A DNA stretch of 9,616 bases from GCA-003244245 sp050700495 (GCA_050700495.1 JBOHHF010000260.1:1-9616), one strand, 5' to 3'; numbered from the stretch's first letter, positions 1-6,497 are shown. The notes: generated by a model not told the origin, from the sequence alone. Made by a program: numbers and translations.

Positions 1-77
1 ACCCGGGGCGCGGCACACCGCGCCTCACTTGACACCACAAAGAACGGAGATCACCATGCTCGCTGAGCCGACCAGGT

Positions 78-121
78 GGTCCCATACTCGTGGCAAGACC
101 CCGGTCCCATCCTCGTGGCAA
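78..121. repeat. Tandem 19-base direct repeat, possible insertion-sequence end
   Basis: Two copies of a 19-base unit beginning GGTCCCAT and ending CTCGTGGCAA lie at 78-96 and 103-121, with one mismatch (A86 versus C111) and 25 bases start to start. IS21-family elements carry repeated sequences of about this size inside their ends, so this could be the right end of a decayed or truncated element whose body lies left of the window. No istB-like coding end can be recognised in bases 1-70, so the family assignment is inference. The rest of 1-288 shows no convincing gene. An RBS-like ACGGAGA before the ATG at 56 opens a 52-codon frame that simply reads through the repeats. Confidence 0.4.
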
Positions 122-288
122 ATGACAGCCCAGAGGGGTGAGGCAGCCCACACTGCTGGGTGCGCTCACTACGCTCGATGCCTCCGGTGGGCATTTCGTC
201 CGAGGGGTCGGTGACCGCCTGATGGCGATGCCACTCGCCAGCCTGTGGACGCCACCCGAATGAGCCAACGAGAGGCGACCCGATGACA

Positions 289-999
289 CTACTGGCGGAT
301 TCGAATCAGCTCGGGGCCGATGTGGAGGGGGTTGCGGCGCGGGGGCCCGCCCAACCACGGTGGTGGGTGGCATTCTGGAATGCCGCTGGTCATGTCGATT
401 CGCCAGTGGGAATGGTGGACGAGGCGATGGTGCCGGCCGCAGAGCGCAACGCAGTTTCCGACGCTGGTCGGTCCGCCGTCGACCCAATGGATCACATGAT
501 GAATATCGCACCAGCGGGCTGGCGCAGAACATCCCGGAAACGCACATCCGCGATCCCGGACGATCACCGCGCGCCGGATTGCCGTGGGCACGGTGTGGCT
601 GGCTCGTCCGACATCCAGCGGCTCACCTCGGGCACCCAGCACCATCGGGATGACCTGCGCGTCGCACGCGATGCGGCGAGCGATGTCGGCGTTGACCGGG
701 CCGCCCAGCGCCAGCGACGCCGAGCCGATCCGGCCCTGCAGCACGGGCAGGCTCACGGTCACCACGACCTGCGGGCGTTCCCCGCCTTCGGTGGGTAGCT
801 CACCGTTGCCCAGCGCGCGCTGGGCGAGTTCGACCAGGGCGTCGGCGTCGCGTTGCGCCGCGTCTCGCAAGTCGACCTCAGTATCGGTGGTCGGCCGGGG
901 GGCGGCGAGCGGGCTCAGTGCTGAACGGATGATCTCGGTGGCCTCCCTGTCCAGCCATCCGGCCAGCTCATAGCCATCGTCGCGGTCGTGGAAGCTCAA
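289..999 (-). pseudogene. DUF222/HNH endonuclease, C-terminal part (frameshifted)
   Basis: This is the C-terminal 236 codons of a 13E12-repeat-family protein. It starts inside the DUF222 domain (SFHDRDDGYELAGWLD, a family hallmark) and ends with an HNH nuclease module. The HNH region has a CAFPGC zinc-ligand motif, then DIHHVIHWVDGG, then GNCVALCGRHHRLVHH, so the metal-binding Cys and His residues are all present. The only upstream start is a TTG at 999, which overlaps the stop of the N-terminal piece (TTGA) and falls in the middle of the conserved domain. I therefore read it as the continuation of 996-1523 after a frameshift rather than a separate gene. Reinitiation at the TTG could still make the HNH fragment. 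Members of this family are repeated in actinobacterial genomes, and their cellular role is not established. Confidence 0.85.
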
Positions 1000-1523
1000 C
1001 CGTCGGCGAGTCTCGGGAGTGTCTGTGGGGCGTCGGCTGCCTGATCAAGGTAGGCCAGGATCCGCTTACCCAACACTGCTAACTGCCCGGCATCCAGCGT
1101 GCGGGCGTGGCGGGCCAACTCGGCCTCCACCTCAGCCCGCTTATCCTCGCTGATGTGTGGGGGTATGCGGGCCAACACCGAGCGGATCACCGCGACGTCC
1201 GCAGCACCGATCGCATGCTCAGCCACCGCCGCCGCGGTCTGCGCAAGCCGCGGCTCCACCGGCGCCCCACCCAATCCCCGCCCGGGGAGCACGTCATCGG
1301 CGGCGGCAACTCGGGCCCGCGCCTCACCCCGCGACACCCGCGCGACCGCCCGCACCAGCTCCACCGTCGTGCCGTATCCCACCGCAGCGGCCGTACCCCG
1401 GGACTCTATTTCGGCCACGACCGACAGCATCTGCGCCCAGGTGGAATGCAGACGGGCTTCCAACGCGCCCAGTTCGGCGAGCAATTCGGCATCACTGCCC
1501 TGCCACACCGGTGCTGTCGACAT
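996..1523 (-). pseudogene. DUF222/HNH endonuclease, N-terminal part (frameshifted)
   Basis: This is the N-terminal 175 codons of the same 13E12-family gene, starting at the ATG at 1523. The helical DUF222 sequence is typical: LGALEARLHSTWAQMLSVVAEIESRG, then VELVRAVARVSRGEARARVAAA, then HARTLDAGQLAVLGKRILAYLD. After about residue 163 the frame leaves the family sequence and stops at 996. Restoring one C to the CCCC run (minus strand, plus-strand G1027-G1030) would read DAPTDTPETRRRLSFHDR and give one protein of about 410 aa, a usual length for the family. The cause is therefore probably loss of one base in a homopolymer, either a real mutation or a sequencing error. The gene lies about 115 bases downstream of the ATPase operon on the same strand, and no strong Shine-Dalgarno sequence is visible. 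Confidence 0.85.
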
Positions 1524-1621
1524 GAACCAATTCTAGGGCGGGGCACCGACAAAAGCTGGCGTTACGTGGTCATCGGAATGCGTTTCGACACCGAAGATGT
1601 CGGCGAGAATAGGGCGCCCCG

Positions 1622-1633
1622 GCCGAGGTCGGC
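1622..1633 (-). terminator. Weak GC-rich hairpin after the ATPase operon
   Basis: GCCGA-GG-TCGGC is a perfect inverted repeat starting six bases beyond the stop codon of the last operon gene, followed by a second short palindrome (GGGCGCCC). The loop is only two bases and there is no T-run, so this is at best a weak or Rho-assisted termination site. Such palindromes also occur by chance in high-GC DNA. Confidence 0.15.
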
Positions 1634-1638
1634 GGCTG

Positions 1639-2892
1639 CTACTGCCAGCGGTCAGCGTGCTCCTCAGTGACGTCGAGATCGGGCTGCTCGGCATAGCTGA
1701 ACGTGACCGGGGCGACCTCGGTGCGCGGGTGGTATGAGGGGTCGACGCGAACGAGGTCCCACTCGTTGATCCAGGCTCGCACGTACTGGCGCATCCGGGT
1801 GGTGCCCAGCCGTTCCAGGCCGGTCACGTCGGGGGCGTTCCAGCCGAAGGCCTCGGAGTGCAGGGCCTTGAGCCGTTGGTAGGCGTAGTCGAGTTCGGCG
1901 GTGTCGGGGGTAGTGAGCAGCAGCATGTCGCGCTCGATCAGACCCATGGCGGTCTCCGCCCGAGTGGCGATCTCGTCCCATTCGCCGGACTGCTTGGCGC
2001 GCAGCTTCGCCGGGACCACCTGCCGGTCGTTCTTCGCCGTCAGCACGGCCGCGTCGAAGTCGTCGGTCATGGCCAGCACGGTCGCGAGTGGCGACGCGGG
2101 GTCGTCGGCATCGGGGTGCAGCCAGCGGAGCAGTTCGGCGTAGGAGCGCCCCCGTTGCTGCAAGGTGTAACGCCCGATCAGTTCGACCTCGTCGAACAGC
2201 AGCACCCAGCCCTCGCAGCCGGCGGCGACGAGCAGCCGGGCCAGGAATCGGAAGCGCTGACGGGCCAGCTCCCGCGCGGGCACCGCGGCCAGCACCGGAC
2301 GACCCAGCCCGGCGAACTTGGCCTGCCGGCGGACGTCGGCAACGCCGAGACGGTCCCCGGACCAGAACCGGATGATCGCGTCGGCGAAGTTGTCCTCACC
2401 GGCCTGCACCCGCGGGAGCAGGGTCAGCGTCAAGGGAAACCACTCGTCGACCGGGGCGCCGGAGCCACCAGCCCAACGCATCAGCTCAGCGAAGGCCAGG
2501 CCGTCGGGATCCAGGCTCGAGGCCGCCTCGGCCACCGCGCCGACCGACCCGTCGGGCAGCACCGCGGACTCCACTGCGGCGCGCAGCACCTTGGCCGGGT
2601 CGTGCAGCGGCGTCTCCTTGCTGACCACGATCCGGCTCACCGCGTACCCGTGATCCAGGCCCAGGTGGGTCAGGTGTTCCAGGACGTGGCTCTTACCCGC
2701 GCCGAACCCGCCACCGAGCAGCAGCCCTCGGGGTCCGGTGCGGACCTGGCCGATCCCGTCGATCAGGGTGATGAAACGGTCCTCGATATTGGACTGGCCG
2801 CTGCCCAGCGCGGCCACTGCGTCCCTGCTCGGCACCCCCGATCGCAGGGCCTCCACCGCGCGCCGCGCGGCGAGCCGGCCTGAGGTGCTCAT
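1639..2892 (-). CDS. BrxD-like P-loop ATPase (DUF2791-type)
   Basis: A 417-aa cytoplasmic P-loop NTPase. Walker A is GGFGAGKSH (about residues 61-69). Walker B is GWVLLFDEVELIG (about 228-240), with the Asp-Glu pair at 234-235. A hydrophobic strand ending in MTDD (about 275-278) could be a sensor segment, and the basic C-terminal helix TRMRQYVRAWINEW follows at about 365-378. This layout and length match the BREX ATP-binding protein BrxD/DUF2791 family. In type 2 BREX, BrxD sits beside the BrxHI helicase, and it is thought to power part of the anti-phage complex. The start chosen is the ATG at 2892, because it forms an ATGA overlap with the previous gene and begins the conserved sequence; the frame is open to 3237, but that extension is arginine/proline-rich shadow sequence. 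It is the last gene of a three-gene operon. No helicase, PglX or PglZ is nearby, so the substrate is unknown. The ATPase fold is sure; the exact family is likely. Confidence 0.85.
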   Translation of the reverse strand: MSTSGRLAARRAVEALRSGVPSRDAVAALGSGQSNIEDRFITLIDGIGQVRTGPRGLLLGGGFGAGKSHVLEHLTHLGLDHGYAVSRIVVSKETPLHDPAKVLRAAVESAVLPDGSVGAVAEAASSLDPDGLAFAELMRWAGGSGAPVDEWFPLTLTLLPRVQAGEDNFADAIIRFWSGDRLGVADVRRQAKFAGLGRPVLAAVPARELARQRFRFLARLLVAAGCEGWVLLFDEVELIGRYTLQQRGRSYAELLRWLHPDADDPASPLATVLAMTDDFDAAVLTAKNDRQVVPAKLRAKQSGEWDEIATRAETAMGLIERDMLLLTTPDTAELDYAYQRLKALHSEAFGWNAPDVTGLERLGTTRMRQYVRAWINEWDLVRVDPSYHPRTEVAPVTFSYAEQPDLDVTEEHADRWQ

Positions 2893-3896
2893 CGGACCAC
2901 CTCCAGGCGGGTCTCCAGCCGGACCAGGGCGGCGAACGGGTTGGCGCGGCGGCGGTCGCGGATCTCGTCGATGACCCGCAGGTGCAGGGCGCTGTAGGCG
3001 GGCAGGCCGCGGGTGTCGTCGGTGACCAGCTCGGGTGGCATCGTCACCGCCACGAATGCGCCGCGCAGGTTGTCGGTGGCGTCGACCAGCTGACGCAGCA
3101 CCTCGTAGGCGTCGAGCACTGCGGCCTTGCTGTAGTAGTGGCCGGCTCGCTGTTCCAGCGGGGGGCGGCGGAGGACCGCGAGCCGGCTCAGGTCGATATC
3201 CAGGACGAGACCCACACCCGTGACGCGGGTCTGCCACGCCGCCAGCGACACCAGCAGCGACCGCGCGTTATGCCGCGCGATCCGACCGTAGAGCGATGCG
3301 GCCTTCAGCATTCGCAGTGCGACGGGCTCGACCCGCAGCCAGGCCAGCACCGCGTTGCGTTCGGCGCCGAGGACGTCGCCGGTGCCGAGCTCGCACTGGC
3401 ACAGCCGCAACACCGCCAGCCGGAACTCCCGGTCCAGCGACGGGTCGCGCAGCAACGTGGCTTCCAGGTGCCGGCGCATGCTGCGAGCAGCCTCCGGTAC
3501 GGCGACATCGTGGTGCGCGGCGACCGTGGCCACGGCCAGCTCGTCGGGCGTGGGAGGTGGCAGGCCGAGCGATTCCCACCCGGCGCGCACCTGGCGTCGC
3601 GCGAGGTCGCACCAGTCGACCTGGCGGGCGACGGCGGCGAAGAGCTGGTCGATCAGGTGCACCCGGTGATCCGCCGCGTCCACCCCGACGTACAGATAGC
3701 CCTCTGCGTCGGCGATGGACGTCAGGCTGTGGTGCCAACGCATCGCGACCTCGTCGCTGCCGGCCACGACAAAGCGCACCGCGGCCCCGCCAGCCCGGAC
3801 GTAGTCGCCCAGGTACTCCTTGGACACGAACTCGGCGTACTCCTCGGGCCCCAGCCCGATCCCGCCCGTGGGCAGGCTGCCGCGGATCTCGCTCAC
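2889..3896 (-). CDS. BrxD/DUF2791-like protein with a degenerate P-loop
   Basis: A 335-aa protein that I read as an inactive paralogue of the downstream ATPase. The strand GGAAVRFVVAG (about 36-46) sits where a BrxD-type protein has its Walker A, but the glycine-lysine-threonine/serine residues are replaced (AGSDEVAMRWHHS). The Walker B position reads VGLVLDIDLSRLA (about 228-240), with Asp-Ile-Asp in place of Asp-Glu. The C-terminus, LPAYSALHLRVIDEIRDRRRANPFAALVRL (about 298-327), follows the pattern with which DUF2791 proteins end. It should therefore not hydrolyse ATP and may pair with the 1639-2892 product as a structural or regulatory subunit. The start is a GTG at 3896, overlapping the stop of the previous gene (GTGA). 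Its own stop overlaps the next start (ATGA), which implies translational coupling and fixed stoichiometry. The family link is inferred from motif order, not from a search. Confidence 0.7.
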   Translation of the reverse strand: MSEIRGSLPTGGIGLGPEEYAEFVSKEYLGDYVRAGGAAVRFVVAGSDEVAMRWHHSLTSIADAEGYLYVGVDAADHRVHLIDQLFAAVARQVDWCDLARRQVRAGWESLGLPPPTPDELAVATVAAHHDVAVPEAARSMRRHLEATLLRDPSLDREFRLAVLRLCQCELGTGDVLGAERNAVLAWLRVEPVALRMLKAASLYGRIARHNARSLLVSLAAWQTRVTGVGLVLDIDLSRLAVLRRPPLEQRAGHYYSKAAVLDAYEVLRQLVDATDNLRGAFVAVTMPPELVTDDTRGLPAYSALHLRVIDEIRDRRRANPFAALVRLETRLEVVR

Positions 3897-4750
3897 CCTG
3901 CGCTCTTCTCACTGGGGCCTGACTCACTGGGGCCCGGCTCGACCGCGATGCCCCAGTACCGCTGTTGCTGCCCGCTGATGGCCACCGTGGTGAGCAGTCC
4001 GGCCTGGCGGGTGCCCGAGCTCGCCGCCCAGCGCAGCCGCCGACCACTGGGACCGGCGGTCTCGCCGCTCTGGTCGAGCAGGTACAGATCGCGGGCGAAC
4101 TCGGCGCGGGTGTAGTCCCGGGACTGCCCGGGCAGCAGCGTCAGCACGCTGTAGACGTCGAGTAGCCGCACCACCGCGCCCGGCGCCTTGCCCTGCCCGG
4201 CGACCACAAGGTCGTAGGCGCTGACCAGGCTCGCCAGAAAAGGTGCCGGTTTGAACCGGGGCCCGGCCCGCTGTGCCTTGGCGAGCTGGGCGACCACGAC
4301 CGACGGTCGGATCCCGCGAGCCCGCTTGCGGTCGATCTCCAGCGCGAGGTCGCCGGGCAACACCCGCACGATCGACGGGTAGCACAGCAGCCGGTCATCC
4401 TCGGCGAACATGGCGATGCCGGCGGCTTCGGCCGCAGCGAGCAGCTCCTTGGCGTAGGCACCGGAGGCGAGCAGGTCGACCTCGTCGACGTCGAAGGCCG
4501 TGGCCGCCGTGCCCACCCGCTCCATGACGTCACCGGCGACCGCCTGCACCGCATACAGGGCCCGGCGCAACTCCCGTACCTGGCCCGACGCGGCCGCAGC
4601 GTGGGCTCGCTTCAGCTCGCGGGCCAACGAGGCGACGGCCTTGCTGCTGGTCTCCACCGCACGCGCCACCCTGTCGAGCGCGCCCTCCAGGCTGGTGGTG
4701 TCCTGGCTGTTGCCTGTTTCCTCGTCATGCACGGGCGACAGGGTATCCAC
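3893..4750 (-). CDS. Helical protein of unknown function, first gene of the ATPase operon
   Basis: I do not recognise this 285-aa protein. Residues about 20-85 are alanine-rich, long and helical, and could form a coiled coil (LDRVARAVETSSKAVASLARELKR, then VRELRRALYAVQAVAGDVMERV). A mixed domain follows (about 90-225) that includes YPSIVRVLPGDLALEIDRKRARG and ends in RAEFARDLYLLDQSG. Residues about 237-270 look like strands (RRLRWAASSGTR, then YWGIAVEP), and the tail is polar and low-complexity. There is no signal peptide, membrane segment or nuclease motif. The GTG at 4750 is the only in-frame start before an upstream stop; the GGCGAG ahead of it is a weak RBS. It leads the operon and overlaps the next gene by GTGA. 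It could be an adaptor or DNA-binding subunit of the ATPase pair, but its function is unknown. Confidence 0.75.
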   Translation of the reverse strand: MDTLSPVHDEETGNSQDTTSLEGALDRVARAVETSSKAVASLARELKRAHAAAASGQVRELRRALYAVQAVAGDVMERVGTAATAFDVDEVDLLASGAYAKELLAAAEAAGIAMFAEDDRLLCYPSIVRVLPGDLALEIDRKRARGIRPSVVVAQLAKAQRAGPRFKPAPFLASLVSAYDLVVAGQGKAPGAVVRLLDVYSVLTLLPGQSRDYTRAEFARDLYLLDQSGETAGPSGRRLRWAASSGTRQAGLLTTVAISGQQQRYWGIAVEPGPSESGPSEKSAG

Positions 4751-5058
4751 CAGCTCGCCGCACGATGCCCCGGCCGGTATGTGACGGACGCCCGATCAGC
4801 CGCGGGTTCGCCAAGTTCCTGGCCGACGATCGTGCGCCGCAGGCCGTCTTAGATGCCTCACTCAGGCCGTCCCGACAAACTCAACAGCGCCCACGCCTAC
4901 CTGACCGCCGCCCGAGACCACACCTTCAGCCAGAGGAAGCCGGGCTCACCCAGCACTCGATGATCTTACAGTCGGCGGGAGCAGCACCGGCATGTGTCCA
5001 CGCCAGGCCTTGGGTAGCGACGGGCAAGCCTATAGTCAATCCGTGATACCTTTGCGGT
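4751..5058. other. Divergent intergenic region between the ATPase operon and the XRE-MNT gene
   Basis: About 308 bases without a convincing gene. It must hold the promoter of the minus-strand operon as well as that of the plus-strand xre-mnt gene. Some plus-strand frames look faintly protein-like (ISRGFAKFLADDRAPQAVL at about 4794-4850, and a 36-codon frame from the ATG at 4854). They have no ribosome site and no recognisable family, and may be scraps of an older gene. Confidence 0.5.
5010..5036 (+). promoter_or_regulatory. Candidate promoter of the XRE-MNT antitoxin gene
   Basis: A TATAGT hexamer at 5031-5036 lies about 23 bases before the ATG at 5059 and is a good -10 box in an otherwise GC-rich region. 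A poor -35 match, TTGGGT (5010-5015), is only 15 bases upstream of it, so the -35 assignment is weak. Transcription would begin near 5043, just ahead of the palindrome at 5046-5060, a good position for autoregulation. Confidence 0.4.
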
Positions 5059-5060
5059 AT
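5046..5060. promoter_or_regulatory. Inverted repeat ATACC-N5-GGTAT, candidate autoregulatory operator
   Basis: Perfect 5-base arms ATACC (5046-5050) and GGTAT (5056-5060) flank TTTGC. The right arm runs into the first ATG of the xre-mnt gene and the repeat lies 10-24 bases after the -10 box. XRE antitoxins commonly repress their own operons by binding such dyads, so this is the natural operator candidate. It is short enough to be chance. Confidence 0.4.
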
Positions 5061-5577
5061 GGACACGAGTTCTGGAGCGATGATTCGTGAGGCTCGTCGC
5101 CGAGCTCGGCTGTCGCAGACCGATCTCGCGCGACGCGCCGGTGTCGCGCAGTCGGTGATCAGCGCGTATGAATCCGACCGGCGTGAACCGGGTCTTCGTA
5201 CCCTCGCCAAGCTGATCGAAGCTACCGGCCATCAGCTCGCCTTCGAGATGATTCCCGCACCGCGCAATCGGCTCGGGCTGCCCGACACGCGACTTGGCCG
5301 GCGTCTCCGTCGGCACCGACGTGCCCTCATGGAGATTGCCACTCGACGTGGGGCGCACAACGTGCGTGTCTTCGGCAGCGTCGCCCGCGGCGAAGACACC
5401 GAAACCAGTGACATCGATCTGCTCGTCGACCTTGACATCGGCGTCGGCCTCGTGTCGTTGGCCGGGCTGAACAGGGAACTGGCCGAGTTGCTCGACGTCG
5501 ACGTCGACGTCGTGCCGGCCAACACTCTCAAGCCTGCGGTGCGAGATGGCATCTTGAGTGAGGCGATCGCGCTGTGA
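5059..5577 (+). CDS. XRE HTH-MNT nucleotidyltransferase fusion (HEPN-MNT antitoxin)
   Basis: A 172-aa two-domain protein. Residues about 8-62 are an XRE/Cro-type helix-turn-helix (LSQTDLARRAGVAQSVISAYE). Residues about 80-172 are a minimal nucleotidyltransferase of the MNT type. It carries the catalytic signature GSX10DXD (G106-S107 and D118-I-D120, within VFGSVARGEDTETSDIDLLVD) and a third acidic site in LDVDVDVV (about 145-152). In HEPN-MNT toxin-antitoxin pairs the MNT protein neutralises the HEPN RNase by transferring AMP to it; the fused HTH would add autorepression. The stop overlaps the GTG of the HEPN gene (GTGA), as in an intact pair, but that toxin is broken. The annotated start is the ATG at 5059. 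The ATG at 5080 (residue 8) is an alternative that begins exactly at the HTH, although its GGAG is only two bases away. Domain calls are confident. Confidence 0.92.
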   Translation: MDTSSGAMIREARRRARLSQTDLARRAGVAQSVISAYESDRREPGLRTLAKLIEATGHQLAFEMIPAPRNRLGLPDTRLGRRLRRHRRALMEIATRRGAHNVRVFGSVARGEDTETSDIDLLVDLDIGVGLVSLAGLNRELAELLDVDVDVVPANTLKPAVRDGILSEAIAL

Positions 5578-5697
5578 GCCGCCGGGACGACCAACGGTTG
5601 GCCGACATCCTCGCCGGCCACGATCTCCGAGGACTTACCACCCCTCGTTGCCGCGTCCAAGCGGCTCCTCGATCATCTTGCTGATCCACGGTCTTGA
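5574..5697 (+). pseudogene. HEPN (HepT/DUF86-like) toxin remnant with internal deletion
   Basis: The GTG at 5574 overlaps the antitoxin stop and encodes MSRRDDQRLADILA, the normal start of a DUF86-type HEPN toxin. From about 5623 another frame encodes ISEDLPPLVAASKRLLDHLADPRS, the usual HEPN C-terminal helix, and ends at the TGA at 5695-5697. Intact HEPN toxins are about 110-120 aa. Roughly 80 codons are missing between the pieces, including the RX4-6H RNase motif, and the remaining ends are out of frame. Read straight through, the GTG frame runs off into GHDLRGLTTPRC and so on, then stops just before 5684. No active toxin can be made. Recognition rests on the two terminal motifs and on the position directly after an MNT antitoxin. 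Confidence 0.75.
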
Positions 5698-6056
5698 CGC
5701 TTGGCAACTGTTCGCCTGCCGGACCCCAAGGCGCCGAGTACCAGCAGGACGAGTAGTGGCAGCACTCCCACCCGGTCCGCCAGAGCTTGCTGGATCACCC
5801 CGGCTGCTTCGATCACCGGGCACTGGTGTTGCCACCGCCGAAATATCGCCGTAACCAGGCCGTGTCCCGTAGACCATGGACCGGGTCTCGGGGCTAGATC
5901 CGGATTGAGGCGACAGCTTGCCGAGCCGGCTCCCAAGGACCGCTCGACCACGAGGAACCTTCGCCAGTACAACAACCTCGCCGCGCGCTGGCAGAAGCGG
6001 GACGAGGTCGTCTTGGTCTGCCGCCGGCTGGCGACCACGATAGTTGGGGACCGGCG
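5698..6056. other. Gene-poor stretch between two deleted genes
   Basis: About 360 bases with no confident gene. A plus-strand frame (5701-6060) is open, but most of its sequence is serine/proline/arginine-rich shadow. Only its last 40 codons resemble anything (see 5941-6060). A minus-strand frame has a hydrophobic run but no supporting context. The stretch probably represents deletion or insertion debris. Confidence 0.5.
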
Positions 6057-6060
6057 ATGA
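5941..6060 (+). pseudogene. Possible IS5-type transposase C-terminal remnant
   Basis: The frame ending at the TGA at 6058-6060 reads RSTTRNLRQYNNLAARWQKR and continues to a leucine/alanine-rich end. DDE transposases of the IS5 group often finish with a pattern like N-R-L-K-Q-W/F-R-G-L-A-x-R-Y-x-K followed by a hydrophobic helix, which this resembles. No catalytic DDE residues remain upstream in this frame and no terminal repeats were found. The stop overlaps the ATG of the next gene as ATGA, so it could instead be the tail of a former upstream partner of that HTH gene. The call is tentative. Confidence 0.25.
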
Positions 6061-6403
6061 GCCTGGCGTTCCGCAACATCGACGTGTCGCCGGAGGATCC
6101 GGTCGAGATGTGGCCCACCGAAGCGGTCCTCACCGCGCTGGAGCGGGGCGGTCTGGGGCACTGGCGGCGGCTCGCCGCGGCGATCGATAAGGACTCGTGG
6201 GGGTTGGTCGCCCGGCGGGCGGAGCGGTGCCCGCCGAAATCGCCCGGTTGCAGGTCGCTTTCGGGATGGCCAGGGCGGAGTTCGCCTCGACGATCGGGAC
6301 CTCGGTGTCGCGGCTGTCCACCTACCTGAGCGGCAAGGTCACGCCCTCGGTGGCGCTGCTGGTACGGATGCGGCGGGTCACCACGCGCAGTTCCACTGGG
6401 TAG
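6057..6403 (+). pseudogene. HTH (XRE-like) regulator with internal deletion and frameshift
   Basis: Two parts of one protein lie in different frames. The ATG at 6057 opens MSLAFRNIDVSPEDPVEMWP and continues to WRRLAAAIDKDSWGLVAR (about 52 codons, to about 6212), typical of the start of an actinobacterial HTH family. From about 6224 a second frame gives VPAEIARLQVAFGMARAEFA and then TSVSRLSTYLSGKVTPSVAL, a complete helix-turn-helix, ending at the TAG at 6401-6403. Homologues as I remember them have roughly 40 more residues between these parts, so a deletion with a net frame change has occurred. The first frame runs on out of register to 6329. The second could start only from an in-frame TTG or GTG near 6197-6227, which might still yield a free HTH domain. 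Its partner gene, if any, is unknown. Confidence 0.7.
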
Positions 6404-6497
6404 GGGTGCGGTCACCTCGATCAAGGCATGGGGGGTCCGGCGACGGCAAAGTGTGCTGGACGAATGCGCGTGTGCCCTGGTCCGGTCCGCCTTGGGT

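Noticed and set aside
56..214. 52-codon frame with an RBS-like ACGGAGA upstream
   Set aside because: It reads directly through both copies of the 19-base repeat and has no domain. More likely non-coding element end.
1858..2883. Long plus-strand frame (341 codons) opposite the BrxD-like ATPase
   Set aside because: It is glutamine/glycine/histidine-rich with no domain, and antisense to a gene with clear Walker motifs. Typical high-GC shadow.
2893..3237. N-terminal extension of the ATPase frame upstream of the ATG at 2892
   Set aside because: The added 115 residues are arginine/proline-rich and overlap the preceding gene in another frame. The ATGA coupling points to 2892.
2982..4115. Long plus-strand frame (377 codons) across the two upstream operon genes
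   Set aside because: It spans the junction of two coupled minus-strand genes and has no recognisable sequence. Shadow frame.
5673..6161. Minus-strand frame with a hydrophobic run (GVLPLLVLLVLGALGSG) that could be a membrane segment
   Set aside because: It overlaps the HEPN end and the HTH start, has no ribosome site or family resemblance, and such leucine/valine runs arise opposite serine/threonine-coding repeats.
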